Below are positions 8,402 through 16,573 of a stretch of 64,000 nt of DNA, one piece after another. The notes under the pieces are model-generated. The model made no database searches. It was not told the DNA's origin and was given only the letters and a program-made list of their open reading frames with translations. Origin of the DNA: Paraburkholderia dinghuensis (GTDB lineage Bacteria > Pseudomonadota > Gammaproteobacteria > Burkholderiales > Burkholderiaceae). The DNA lies in NCBI RefSeq assembly GCF_003837865.1, contig NZ_RQIS01000003.1:331562-395561 (forward strand). Reading direction: 5' to 3'. Position numbers and translations under genes: made by a program. Each line of letters starts with the position of its first letter. Positions within the stretch are counted from its first letter, which is position 1.

Positions 8402-9148
8402 TCAACGCCCGCCGCTCACATCGAGAATCGCGCCCGTCACATACGACGCGGCATCGCTCAATAACCACACGATCGCTTCGGCCACTTCGTCGGCACCGCC
8501 AGGACGCCCGAGCGGTGTCTGCACGCCGAGCACAGCGGCGCGCTCAGGGCGGCCGCCGCTCGCGTGAATTTCCGTATCGATCAGGCCGGGGCGTACTGCG
8601 TTCACACGCACGCCCTGCGGGCCGAGTTCCTTTGCGAGGCCGATCGTCATCGTGTCGATGGCGCCCTTGGACGACGCGTAGTCGACATACTCGCCCGGCG
8701 ACCCGAGCCGCGCCGCCGCTGACGACACATTCACGATCGCGCCGCCGTCGCCGCCACGGTCCTTCGACATGCGTCGCGCCGCTTCGCGTGCGCACAGGAA
8801 CGCGCCGTAGACGTTCACGTCGAACATGTGTGCGAGGCGCTCGGCGCTCATGTCGGCGAGCGGCATGGAGGGCGCGACGATGCCAGCGTTGTTGACGAGC
8901 GCGTCGATGCGTCCGTAGGCATTTTCGAGCGCATCGAACATCGCGATCACATCGGCTTCGTTCGCGACGTCGCCGCGCAGCACGCGCGCGTGGCCGCCCG
9001 CGCGGCCGACCTCGGCCGCCGTTTCGTCGGCGGCGGGTTCGTTGTGCCGATAGTTGACGCCCACAGTCCAGCCGCGCGCGCCGAGAAGCCGCGCGGTTGC
9101 GCGGCCGATGCCGCGGCTCGCGCCGGTGATCAGGACAACCTTGCTCAT
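8402..9148 (-). CDS. short-chain dehydrogenase/reductase (SDR)
   Basis: A classical SDR (248 aa) for NAD(P)-linked oxidation or reduction of an unknown alcohol or ketone. TGASRGIG marks the Rossmann cofactor loop, then NNAG, the catalytic YVDYASSK (Y-x3-K) and RPGLIDTEIHASGG. The segment VNYRHNEPAADE after beta2 suggests preference for NADP(H). The start at 9148 was chosen because the conserved fold begins there. It converges on the DUF924 gene with 19 bases between their stops. Confidence 0.9.
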   Translation of the reverse strand: MSKVVLITGASRGIGRATARLLGARGWTVGVNYRHNEPAADETAAEVGRAGGHARVLRGDVANEADVIAMFDALENAYGRIDALVNNAGIVAPSMPLADMSAERLAHMFDVNVYGAFLCAREAARRMSKDRGGDGGAIVNVSSAAARLGSPGEYVDYASSKGAIDTMTIGLAKELGPQGVRVNAVRPGLIDTEIHASGGRPERAAVLGVQTPLGRPGGADEVAEAIVWLLSDAASYVTGAILDVSGGR

Positions 9149-9204
9149 CGGAGTGCCCCCGTTGGATGCAGGTTCTGATGCAGGTTCTGCTGCAGGTTCG
9201 AAGC

Positions 9205-9789
9205 TCAGACGCTCTCGCGCATGTCGGCCCACTTGTCCTGCGCGGGCGCGTGGTAGTGCGCGATCTTCGTAATCAGCGCCGCCGGATCATTGTCGATCTG
9301 GAGCAGGTCGAAATACTTTTGCTGCATGAAGCCCTCGCTCACCGTGTGCTTGAGCAGCGCGATGAGCGGATCGTAGAAGCCATCGATATTGAGCACGCCG
9401 ATTGGCTTGTGGTGATAGCCGAGCTGCGCCCACGTGTAGACCTCGAACAGCTCTTCAAGCGTGCCCGCGCCGCCGGGCAGCGCGACGAACGCGTCGGAGA
9501 GGTCGGCCATCATCTTCTTGCGGTGATGCATGTCGGGCACGACGTGCAGTTCCGAGAGCCCCCCGTGTCCCACTTCCTTGTTCACGAGCAGTTCGGGAAT
9601 CACGCCGATCGCGCGGCCGCCTTCGGCCATCACGGTATCGGCGATCACGCCCATCAGGCCCACCTTGCCGCCGCCATAGACGAGCCCGAGGTTAGCCGCG
9701 ACGAGCGCGCGGCCGAACGCCTTCGCGGCCTCGCTGTGGGCCGGATTGACTCCGAAAGACGAGCCACAATAAACACAGACTGCTTTCAT
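9205..9789 (-). CDS. LOG family protein (TIGR00730; cytokinin-riboside-monophosphate phosphoribohydrolase)
   Basis: A 194-aa Rossmann-like hydrolase. It has the family hallmark LPGGAGTLEELFE (PGGxGTxxE) and the N-terminal VYCGSSFG and VYGGGKVGLMG. Known LOG proteins release free bases from nucleoside 5'-monophosphates, including cytokinins, and some act on NMP pools. Its ATG (9789-9787) overlaps the stop of the TetR gene (ATGA), so the two are coupled. Confidence 0.92.
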   Translation of the reverse strand: MKAVCVYCGSSFGVNPAHSEAAKAFGRALVAANLGLVYGGGKVGLMGVIADTVMAEGGRAIGVIPELLVNKEVGHGGLSELHVVPDMHHRKKMMADLSDAFVALPGGAGTLEELFEVYTWAQLGYHHKPIGVLNIDGFYDPLIALLKHTVSEGFMQQKYFDLLQIDNDPAALITKIAHYHAPAQDKWADMRESV

Positions 9790-10526
9790 TCGGGTATGTC
9801 CTTGCTGTCTTTCGCTACGGCCGCTATTACCGTGCCGTCGCGTGGCGGCAGGTAATCGTAGAACTCGCGCTTGGGCAGCTTGCCCGACACGAGATCGTCG
9901 AAGTGCTGGCGTGCGCGTCCGCGCAGATAGGGCGCCATCAGCGAAACGATCTGCACGCTCACCTGGTGCAGGTCGTCGCGAATCGCTTCCTGCTCGTTGT
10001 ATTTGCGCGGATTCATCACGAACTGGTATGAGAGCCAGTACGTGCCGATCACCCCGATGTTGGTCGACATCACGCCGATCTCGGCGGGTGTCGCCACCAT
10101 CTCGCCGTCTTCCACGAGCTGATCGCAGAACTGCTTCGCGAAGTGCACCTTGTGGCTGATGATCTGCTTGAAGTGCGTCTCCAGCGTGCGGTTGCGCGCG
10201 AGCAGGTCGTTCAGGTCGCGATAGAGGAAGCGGTAGCGCCACGTGAAATCGACCATGTACTGCAGGTAGGCCCACATTTCGTCGATGGTGGCCCGATGGT
10301 CCTCGGGGAAGCGCAGACGCCTTTCGATCTCCTGCTCGAACTGGCTGAAGATGCTGTTGATGATGTCGTCTTTGTTGCGGAAGTGGTAGTACAGGTTGCC
10401 TGGACTGATCTCCATTTCCTCGGCGATGGTCGTCGTGGTGACGTTCGGTTCGCCGATTTCGTTGAACAGCTTCAACGACAATTCGAGAATCCGCTCGCGT
10501 GTACGGCGGGGAGGTTTGGCTTCCAT
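9786..10526 (-). CDS. TetR family transcriptional regulator
   Basis: A 246-aa repressor-type regulator. The N-terminal HTH contains RERILELSLKLFNEIG, TTTTIAEEMEISPGNLYYHFRNKDD. The long C-terminal ligand domain (TWRYRFLYRDLNDLLARN) is typical of a subgroup common in Burkholderiales. ATG 10526 was chosen because the family begins here; the upstream reading frame is low-quality. It is the first gene of a pair with the LOG gene. The dyad around its own -10 box suggests self-repression. The ligand is unknown. Confidence 0.92.
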   Translation of the reverse strand: MEAKPPRRTRERILELSLKLFNEIGEPNVTTTTIAEEMEISPGNLYYHFRNKDDIINSIFSQFEQEIERRLRFPEDHRATIDEMWAYLQYMVDFTWRYRFLYRDLNDLLARNRTLETHFKQIISHKVHFAKQFCDQLVEDGEMVATPAEIGVMSTNIGVIGTYWLSYQFVMNPRKYNEQEAIRDDLHQVSVQIVSLMAPYLRGRARQHFDDLVSGKLPKREFYDYLPPRDGTVIAAVAKDSKDIPE

Positions 10527-10619
10527 GTCGTCCGGCCCTGTGAGCGCCGGGCTCGTGCGCTGCCGGAGGACGGCTGCTGCGTGGACTGCCCGGACGCGGT
10601 TGGTCTTTTTTAAGACTAT

Positions 10620-10640
10620 CGGTCGATTATAAACCGACCG
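10620..10640 (-). promoter_or_regulatory. TetR promoter with a dyad (operator) around TATAAT
   Basis: CGGTCG (10620-10625) and CGACCG (10635-10640) form a 6-bp inverted repeat with a 9-base spacer. On the minus strand that spacer contains a perfect TATAAT -10 box (10631-10626). No strong -35 is seen. This is where a self-regulating TetR repressor would bind to block RNA polymerase, about 94 bases upstream of the TetR start. Confidence 0.55.
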
Positions 10641-10688
10641 CCGATCCTTACAGGTCAGGGCAACGGCGCGCATACGGGATTGCGGAGC

Positions 10689-11471
10689 TTACAGCGAGGC
10701 GAGCAAGCGCAGAAGCGGTGGCCCGAAGAGCGGCACGAGAATCAGTCCCCACGTCATGATGAGCACGACGAATGCCACGGTGACGGCCGCGCTGCCGAGA
10801 TCCTTCGCGCGTCGCGAAAGCTCGTTGCGCTCGAGCCCGATGCGGTCGATGGCGTTCTCGATGCTCGAATTAATCAGCTCGACGATCAGCACCAGCATCA
10901 CCGAGCCGAGCAGCAGCACGCGCGCCACTGGCTCCACCGGCACGAAGATGCCGATCGGCACGAGGATGGCCGCAAGCGTCAACTCCTGGCGGAACGCGCT
11001 TTCTTCGCGGATCGCCACCCGGAAGCCCGCGATCGAGTTCTTGAGCGCGTGCCACGCGCGCGTGAGGCCGCGATTGCCCTTGTACGGGTTGAACGGCGGC
11101 GTGAGCGGATCGTCGGGGCTAAGCGGTTCGCGGGGCTCGTGCGGATCGACCGGCTCGGCGGCATCGTGATACGACAGGGGCGGCTGCGGCAAATCGTCCG
11201 GGGGCGCTGCTGCGGGCCTTTCCGACGCCACGGTGGTGACCGGCTGGACGGAGCGCGATGGTGATGAGGAGCGTGCTGACATGGCGGTGCGTGCGGATGC
11301 GCCAGTATCGCACGCTGTCCTCGGCGCTGCCGCTGCGCTGCCTGCGTCCGGCAACGTACCGGGTTCCGCGGATGGCGTAGCGACGTGCGACGGCGGCGGC
11401 GCGCCGGCGGGTTGGGCCTGTTCGTTCTCGTCGGTCGGGAGGCGCACGGTCGAGGGCCGGTGCATCGTCAT
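10689..11471 (-). CDS. dgkA: diacylglycerol kinase, DgkA type, with Pro/Ala-rich N-terminal extension
   Basis: Membrane kinase that phosphorylates diacylglycerol to phosphatidic acid. The last ~125 of 260 residues are the DgkA domain: WHALKNSIAGFRVAIREESAFRQE, three membrane segments, and the signature ELINSSIENAIDRIGLERNELSRRAKD. The first ~135 residues are low-complexity Pro/Ala/Ser and may be cytoplasmic and disordered. The start is uncertain: ATG 11471 is 20 bases after the glycosyltransferase stop, and ATG 11282 (197 aa) is an alternative; neither has a clear ribosome site. Last gene of a plausible operon with the glycosyltransferase and phosphoesterase. Confidence 0.85.
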   Translation of the reverse strand: MTMHRPSTVRLPTDENEQAQPAGAPPPSHVATPSAEPGTLPDAGSAAAAPRTACDTGASARTAMSARSSSPSRSVQPVTTVASERPAAAPPDDLPQPPLSYHDAAEPVDPHEPREPLSPDDPLTPPFNPYKGNRGLTRAWHALKNSIAGFRVAIREESAFRQELTLAAILVPIGIFVPVEPVARVLLLGSVMLVLIVELINSSIENAIDRIGLERNELSRRAKDLGSAAVTVAFVVLIMTWGLILVPLFGPPLLRLLASL

Positions 11472-11491
11472 CGTGGAGGGGCGCGGCCGGT

Positions 11492-12523
11492 TCAGGCCGC
11501 GGCGCTCGTTTCCCGCATCTGTGCGCGCGGCCTCGGCTTCAGGTGCGTCGCGAACTGCTCGGACGCTGCACGCCACGAGAAGCGCTCGGCCCATTCGCGT
11601 GCCGTTGCGCGGTCGATCTTGAGTGCGTCGAGGCACGCTTCGCGCAGATCTTCGTTCATTGCGCCGGCATGGCCCGTGCCGAGTACGTCGATCGGGCCCG
11701 TCACCGGATAGGCCGCCACGGGCGTGCCGCACGCGAGCGCCTCCAGCAGCACGAGGCCGAAGGTGTCGGTGCGGCTCGGGAACACGAACACGTCGGCGGC
11801 GGCGTAGACCTTGGCCAGTTCGGGCTGGCTCAACACGCCGAGGTAGTTCGCGTCCGGGTAGCGCGATTTCAGTTCGGCGAGCGCGGGGCCCTCGCCGCAC
11901 ACCCACTTCGAGCCCGGCAGATCGAGCTTGAGGAACGCCTCGACGTTCTTTTCCACGGCGACGCGGCCCACATAGAGAAAGATCGGCCGCGCGGTATTCA
12001 GGACCTTCGATTCCATCGGCCGGAAGATGTCGAGATCCACGCCGCGTGTCCAGAGCACGACGTTCGTGAAGCCGAATTTTTCGAGGTCCGATTTGACAAC
12101 AGGCGTCGGCGCCATCACGGCAAGCGAGGGCTTGTGGAACCAGCGCAGGAAGCGGTACGTCGCCGTTAGCGGAACGCCGAAACGCGCCTGCACGTATTCG
12201 GGAAAGCGCGTGTGATAGGCGGTCGTGAACGGCAGATTGCGCTTGATTGCATAGTTGCGCGCGACGAGGCCGAGCGGGCCTTCCGTCGCGATATGCAATG
12301 CGTCGGGACCGAACGCCTCGATGCGCTCGTGCAAGCGGCGCTTCGGGAACAGCGAGAGACGGATCTCGGGATACGTCGGGCACGGGATCGTGCGGAATTC
12401 GAGCGGCGTCAGCAGATCGACCTGATGGCCGAGCGCGGTTAGCTCGCGCGTCGTGTTCTTCAGGGTCCGTACCACGCCATTGACCTGTGGCTCCCATGCA
12501 TCGGTCACGATCATCACTTTCAT
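11492..12523 (-). CDS. GT4 glycosyltransferase (MgtA/Agt-like)
   Basis: A 343-aa GT-B retaining glycosyltransferase. The N-terminal MIVTDAWEPQVNGVVRTL acceptor-side loop and the C-terminal VGRVAVEKN and SRTDTFGLVLLEALACG motifs are clear; the first Glu of the E-x7-E motif is Asp, as in MgtA-like enzymes. Between a phosphoesterase of the PlcP/LpxH superfamily and DgkA, a lipid acceptor such as diacylglycerol is likely. The donor sugar is not predictable from sequence. Confidence 0.88.
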   Translation of the reverse strand: MKVMIVTDAWEPQVNGVVRTLKNTTRELTALGHQVDLLTPLEFRTIPCPTYPEIRLSLFPKRRLHERIEAFGPDALHIATEGPLGLVARNYAIKRNLPFTTAYHTRFPEYVQARFGVPLTATYRFLRWFHKPSLAVMAPTPVVKSDLEKFGFTNVVLWTRGVDLDIFRPMESKVLNTARPIFLYVGRVAVEKNVEAFLKLDLPGSKWVCGEGPALAELKSRYPDANYLGVLSQPELAKVYAAADVFVFPSRTDTFGLVLLEALACGTPVAAYPVTGPIDVLGTGHAGAMNEDLREACLDALKIDRATAREWAERFSWRAASEQFATHLKPRPRAQMRETSAAA

Positions 12524-12608
12524 CGGTCGTCGGCCCTCTGATATGTCGGTTGGTCTGGCCCGTCGTGGGCCGTTTCGTGAGGCGCGTGCCCCGAAGCGGC
12601 ACGCTCTT

Positions 12609-13568
12609 TCAGGCGCTCACGTGCGCCTTCTTGCTCGTGCCTTGCGCCTGCGGGGCCTGGATCACGGTCCAGTAGATGATCTGTAACTCGCCTTCCACGG
12701 TTTCGACGAGCGCCGAGAGACTCTCCACCCAGTCGCCGTCGTTGCAGTACAGCAGGCCGTCGATATCGCGGATCTCGGCCTTGTGGATGTGACCGCAAAC
12801 CACGCCGTCACAGCCGCGGCGGCGCGCTTCGTCGGTCATGACGCGCTCGAACGACGAGATGAAGTTCACGGCGTTTTTCACCTGGTGCTTGAGATACTGC
12901 GAGAGCGACCAGTACTGAAAGCCGAGCTTCGCGCGGATCCGGTTGAACCAGCGGTTCAGGAGGAGGATCAGCGTATAGGCCGAGTCGCCGAGATAGGCGA
13001 GCCACTTCGCGTGCTGGATCACGCCGTCGAAGAGATCGCCGTGCACAACCCACAGCCGCTTGCCCGCGAGCGTCGTGTGAAACGCTTCCTCGCGAACGTG
13101 AATGTCACCGAACGCGGTATTGGTGAACTGTCGCGCCGCTTCGTCGTGGTTGCCCGGGATGTACACGACATGCGTGCCCTTGCGCGCTTTGCGCAGCACC
13201 TTCTGCACGACGTCGTTGTGCGCCTGCGGCCAGTACCAGCCTTTTTTCAGCTGCCAGCCGTCGATGATGTCGCCGACGAGGTAGAGATACTCCGATTCGT
13301 TGTGACGCAGAAAGTCGAGCAGATAGTTCGCCTGGCAGCCATTCGTGCCGAGGTGAATGTCGGAGAGCCAGATGGTGCGGTAGCGGTGCGGGGAGGGGTG
13401 TTCGTCGTCGTGAGAGCCGTGGGATCCATCGGATCCGCCCGGGTGCAGCGGCAACGGCGGCGACGCTGAAAATGACATGCCACCGGGGCCGGGCTGAAAG
13501 GCGACGGGGTCGGTGGCCGCTCCGGTGGTCTGCCGGAATAGTGTGGTCGCGGACGTCTTTTGGGCCAT
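12609..13568 (-). CDS. calcineurin-like metallophosphoesterase (PlcP/LpxH-like)
   Basis: A 319-aa binuclear-metal phosphoesterase often labelled UDP-2,3-diacylglucosamine diphosphatase. The metal motifs are complete: D70-x-H72, GD100, GN140-H141-D, VVHGD and GHIH. The first ~60 residues are an unconserved Gly/Ser/His-rich tail; Met31 is a possible start. In this superfamily PlcP proteins hydrolyse phosphatidylcholine or phosphatidylethanolamine to diacylglycerol during phosphate starvation and are encoded beside a glycolipid glycosyltransferase. That is the arrangement here, and a Pho-box-like repeat lies upstream. Whether it acts as PlcP or in lipid A synthesis is not settled by sequence. 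Confidence 0.8.
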   Translation of the reverse strand: MAQKTSATTLFRQTTGAATDPVAFQPGPGGMSFSASPPLPLHPGGSDGSHGSHDDEHPSPHRYRTIWLSDIHLGTNGCQANYLLDFLRHNESEYLYLVGDIIDGWQLKKGWYWPQAHNDVVQKVLRKARKGTHVVYIPGNHDEAARQFTNTAFGDIHVREEAFHTTLAGKRLWVVHGDLFDGVIQHAKWLAYLGDSAYTLILLLNRWFNRIRAKLGFQYWSLSQYLKHQVKNAVNFISSFERVMTDEARRRGCDGVVCGHIHKAEIRDIDGLLYCNDGDWVESLSALVETVEGELQIIYWTVIQAPQAQGTSKKAHVSA

Positions 13569-13613
13569 GGTTCACGTGGCGTGTTTGTAATGCCAGCATT
13601 GCGCCATGTGGTC

Positions 13614-13631
13614 GTGACCGTGCCGTGACAG
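13614..13631 (-). promoter_or_regulatory. candidate Pho box (PhoB site) upstream of the phosphoesterase gene
   Basis: On the minus strand two 7-base direct repeats, CTGTCAC (13631-13625) and CGGTCAC (13620-13614), are separated by four bases. This is the spacing of the PhoB consensus (CTGTCAT-N4-CTGTCAT). It lies 45 bases upstream of the phosphoesterase start on the same strand, in the right place to replace a -35 box. The first repeat is also part of an 11-base palindrome (13625-13635), an alternative explanation. Confidence 0.5.
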
Positions 13632-13745
13632 TCACAAGAAGGTCTTGTTACGCAGTCCTGCCCTGTGGCGTTGCTGCGACAGGGGCGGCGGTGCCCACTC
13701 GCGTGCGGGCACCGGCTGCCGTTGACTGGCTGGGCGTGAAGGCGC

Positions 13746-14300
13746 TCAGCGCGGCACCGCGACGATGCGCGTGCCGGCGATACGGTCGTGAGGGAACTGG
13801 CGATCGGCGACGAAACAGGCGCTTGCGGCCCAGAGCGAAAACCACACGGCTTCGGCCACGAGTGTGTGCGCAAGGGGGAGATTGAAGAGCGGGCGCAGCG
13901 CAAGCGGCGGCAGAAACCAGAGCCAGGCGGCGAGATACCGGATCGTTGCGCGCGAGAGCGATGGCGGTGTCCCGAATGGGCCGGTCACGCGCAGGCGCCA
14001 GGTTTTCATCGGCAGCGTCTGTCCGCCGTGATGCCAGAACCCGACGAAGTACATGCCCGCGACGAGTGCGATCCACATCGACATCAGGTGATTGTAGGCG
14101 AGCCCATTGCGCGCCTGCATGGCTAGACTGAACGCGAGCCCCGCGACAAAGATCACGCCGAAGAGCAGCACGCTTTCGTACACGAGTGCGGCGAGGCGGC
14201 GGCGGATCGAGGCGGGCGGGAGTACGGACGGCGTGGTGACGCCTGGCTGCGGGGTGGTCGGGCTGGCTTGCGCAGCGGTAGCGGGAGCGCGTTCGGTCAC
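13746..14300 (-). CDS. RDD family membrane protein
   Basis: A 184-aa inner-membrane protein with three hydrophobic segments after a Pro/Thr-rich N-terminus. RDD signatures are visible: RRLAALVYESVLLFG, GQTLPMKTWRLRV and HDRIAGTRIV at the end. Function unknown in this branch; other RDD proteins have been linked to ion transport. The start is GTG (14300). Likely the last gene of the sigma/DUF3619/DUF3106 series. Confidence 0.9.
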   Translation of the reverse strand: MTERAPATAAQASPTTPQPGVTTPSVLPPASIRRRLAALVYESVLLFGVIFVAGLAFSLAMQARNGLAYNHLMSMWIALVAGMYFVGFWHHGGQTLPMKTWRLRVTGPFGTPPSLSRATIRYLAAWLWFLPPLALRPLFNLPLAHTLVAEAVWFSLWAASACFVADRQFPHDRIAGTRIVAVPR

Positions 14301-14389
14301 GATGGCGTCGGAATAGGGGAGGAGCGCTGTAAGGATAAGCGCGAATACCGGCGAAACGGCATAAGCGGTTTGTCGCGGGGAAAGGCGGC

Positions 14390-15172
14390 TTACGAGCCCT
14401 TGTACAGTGCGGGCGTGTCGGCTGGCGGGGCGGGAATCGGCGTTGCCGGGACGAAGCTGGCCGGCGCGGGAACAGCCGCCGAGGCCGTTACCGGCGCATT
14501 CTTTGCGCCGGACGTCCCGGGTGTGGCCACCGGGCCGGATGCCGGCAGAGAGGTCGGCGCGTGCTGCTGACGGCGGCGCTCGCGCTCATCGACGAGGCGC
14601 TCGATGTCGCGGATCTCGCGCTTGCCGCCTGTCGGCGGTGCACTGATGACCGTGCGGCGCTTGTGCTCCGTCGCGGCGAGACGCGCCTTCTGGTCAGGAG
14701 GCAATTGCTGGTAGTCCGTCCATGCACGCTGGCGGGCCTGCGGCGGCAGCGTCTTGGAGACCTGATAGTTCTCGCGTGCGACGCGGCGCTGATCGGGTGT
14801 CATGCGGACCCACTCGGTCATCCGTTCATGCAGGCGCTTTTGCGCTTCGGGCGACATTTTCGGGTAATTCGCGGCGATCTTCAGCCATTTGCGCCGACGC
14901 TCGTCACTGAACTTGTCCCATTCGAGCGCAAACGGGGCGAGCGCGGTGTGTTGAGCGTCCGAGAGGCGCGCCCAGGCGAGCGGACTGTCACTGCCGGGAA
15001 GCGGCGTAAACGCCGTGGTGATCGAAGTCTCGACGGAAGGGCCGCTGGCCGCCGTGTCGGGGGCAGTTGCAGCTGCATGCCCGGGATGAAAGCGCGGGTA
15101 GGTCGCCGCATACGACACGAGTGCCGCAATCACCGATCCAGTCACTACGGCCAGGCCGCGCTTGTAACTCAC
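14390..15172 (-). CDS. DUF3106 protein
   Basis: A 260-aa probable exported or membrane-anchored protein. An N-terminal hydrophobic stretch (LAVVTGSVIAALVSYAATY) is followed by the DUF3106 core with repeated L-x-P-x-x-R/Q-x-x-L and WxK/W patterns (KWLKIAANYPKMSPEAQKRL, MTPDQRRVARENY, LPPDQKARL). The C-terminus is Pro/Ala-rich. Start GTG 15172, 16 bases after the DUF3619 stop. Function unknown; a periplasmic metal- or stress-related role is only a guess from the resemblance to CpxP-like helical repeats. Confidence 0.88.
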   Translation of the reverse strand: MSYKRGLAVVTGSVIAALVSYAATYPRFHPGHAAATAPDTAASGPSVETSITTAFTPLPGSDSPLAWARLSDAQHTALAPFALEWDKFSDERRRKWLKIAANYPKMSPEAQKRLHERMTEWVRMTPDQRRVARENYQVSKTLPPQARQRAWTDYQQLPPDQKARLAATEHKRRTVISAPPTGGKREIRDIERLVDERERRRQQHAPTSLPASGPVATPGTSGAKNAPVTASAAVPAPASFVPATPIPAPPADTPALYKGS

Positions 15173-15188
15173 CCCGCGAGTCTCCCGG

Positions 15189-15611
15189 TCAGTGCGAACG
15201 CGACAGGTACGCGTTGAAACCGTGATCGAGATACGCAGTGAGCGGCAGTTCGTCGCTCAGCATGGCGGCGTCGATATCGGCGAGTTCAGCGGTGCGCTGC
15301 TGATCCTCGAAATACGCGATGGCGAAGAGCCCCGCGACCAGGGCTGCGAGTGGCCACGCGAGCGCGAAGCGCGCGAGCCGCGAACGGCGGCGAGGCGCGG
15401 ACATACCACCGGCCGGCATGCCTGCGGGCGCGAACACCGGAGTGCGCACGAACACGGGCTCGGCTTCGCTCTTCTTGTGGGCGAGCGCAGTACGGCGCGC
15501 AATGGCGAGCCGATCGGTGGTGGATGCGGGCAAGCTGGCTGCGCTCTCGTCGAGCGCGCGGCGCAGCTCCCGCACGAACTCTGGTTCTGTGTTTTCGAGA
15601 GCGGAACTCAT
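15189..15611 (-). CDS. DUF3619 protein, possible anti-sigma factor
   Basis: A 140-aa protein with a charged N-terminal half (about residues 1-80), one membrane helix (FALAWPLAALVAGLFAIAYF) and a short C-terminal part. Its ATG overlaps the stop of the ECF sigma gene (ATGA), so it is coupled to it. Small single-pass proteins coupled to an ECF sigma are often anti-sigma factors, but DUF3619 has no described activity that I know of. Confidence 0.88.
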   Translation of the reverse strand: MSSALENTEPEFVRELRRALDESAASLPASTTDRLAIARRTALAHKKSEAEPVFVRTPVFAPAGMPAGGMSAPRRRSRLARFALAWPLAALVAGLFAIAYFEDQQRTAELADIDAAMLSDELPLTAYLDHGFNAYLSRSH

Positions 15612-16171
15612 AGCGTGATTCCTTTTGCCTTGAGCGCTTGTGCCAGCGTGTGGGTAGCCCGCGAGCAGTGCGTTTTCACGCTGCCTTCGGAGCAGCCCAT
15701 AGCGGCGGCGGTCTCGGCGACATCCATATCCTCCCAGTAACGCATCAGGAACGCCTCCCGTTGACGTGTCGGTAATTTCTGGATCTCATCGTCGATCAGC
15801 TGGAGCACCTGCGCCCGCTCGAACTGCTGCTCGCTGCTCTCGGCGCCGGCTGAGCCCTGCTCCGCCTCGAAGGTTTCGAGCGGGTCGAAGTCCTCGTCCT
15901 CGGCGTTGCCGAGCGACGAGAACAGGCTCACCCACGTATTGCGTACTTTCTGCCGCCGAAAATAATCGTGCGTCGTGTTCTGGACGATGCGCTGGAACAG
16001 GAGTGGGAGTTCGGCCGCGGGCCGGTCACCATATTTCTCCGCGAGCTTGATCATCGCGTCCTGCACGATGTCGAGCGCGGCGTCATCGTCCCGCACGGCG
16101 TAGACCGTCTGCTTGAACGCGCGCCTTTCGACGCCCGCCAGGAAGTCGGCAAGTTCCTTGTCTGATGCCAT
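15608..16171 (-). CDS. ECF-type RNA polymerase sigma factor
   Basis: A 187-aa sigma-70-related factor. Region 2 reads AALDIVQDAMIKLAEKYG...LFQRIVQNTTHDYFRRQKVR, and region 4 reads LPTRQREAFLMRYWEDMDVAETAAAMGCSEGSVKTHCSRATHTL, an ordinary HTH. A long acidic linker (about residues 85-120) separates them. First gene of a coupled series with DUF3619, DUF3106 and RDD. Its target promoters are not known. Confidence 0.93.
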   Translation of the reverse strand: MASDKELADFLAGVERRAFKQTVYAVRDDDAALDIVQDAMIKLAEKYGDRPAAELPLLFQRIVQNTTHDYFRRQKVRNTWVSLFSSLGNAEDEDFDPLETFEAEQGSAGAESSEQQFERAQVLQLIDDEIQKLPTRQREAFLMRYWEDMDVAETAAAMGCSEGSVKTHCSRATHTLAQALKAKGITL

Positions 16172-16498
16172 CCGTTGCAGGGCGCCGCTACCAGCGTACG
16201 CGTAATCGTTTGAAAAATGTCGTAAAACTCGCGGATGCTAGCAAATTTTCGGGTCGGCAGGGTAGCTGGTCGTTCGTGTCGCCGGATTTGGGGGGTGCCC
16301 GAGGTGTTGGCAATCGCTGTCGCTTCACGTCCGCTTCACGTCCGCATGCCGGCCTGGCGGGGCATCGCAACCGCCACCAGTCTGTTCGCCTCGTTGCAAT
16401 CGGGATACAAAACAGGGTGCAAACGTTCGCAAACCGGCGCAAACCTGTCGTGGCGCTGCGTGCGACGTAATTTCCCGGCGCGATGCGGCAAGATTTGC
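16172..16498. other. gene-free region between the sigma gene and the ilv promoter
   Basis: About 330 bases with no credible coding sequence on either strand. It must hold the promoter of the sigma operon, which I could not identify. A direct duplication of CGCTTCACGTC occurs at 16321-16331 and 16332-16342. Nothing else stands out. Confidence 0.5.
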
Positions 16499-16527
16499 TT
16501 GACCGGCAGGGCGCGACCCGCTATCTT
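16499..16527 (+). promoter_or_regulatory. sigma-70 promoter of ilvIHC
   Basis: TTGACC (16499-16504), a 17-base spacer and TATCTT (16522-16527) form a good sigma-70 promoter. Transcription would start near 16534, giving a leader of about 140 bases before ilvI. Confidence 0.65.
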
Positions 16528-16573
16528 CGACGGTTCGCAACATAAGTGACCTGTCTCAATTCAGGTGTGGCCC

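Noticed and set aside
13689..13714. Terminator after the RDD gene
   Set aside because: An 8-bp GC stem is present but no T-run follows in the minus-strand direction.
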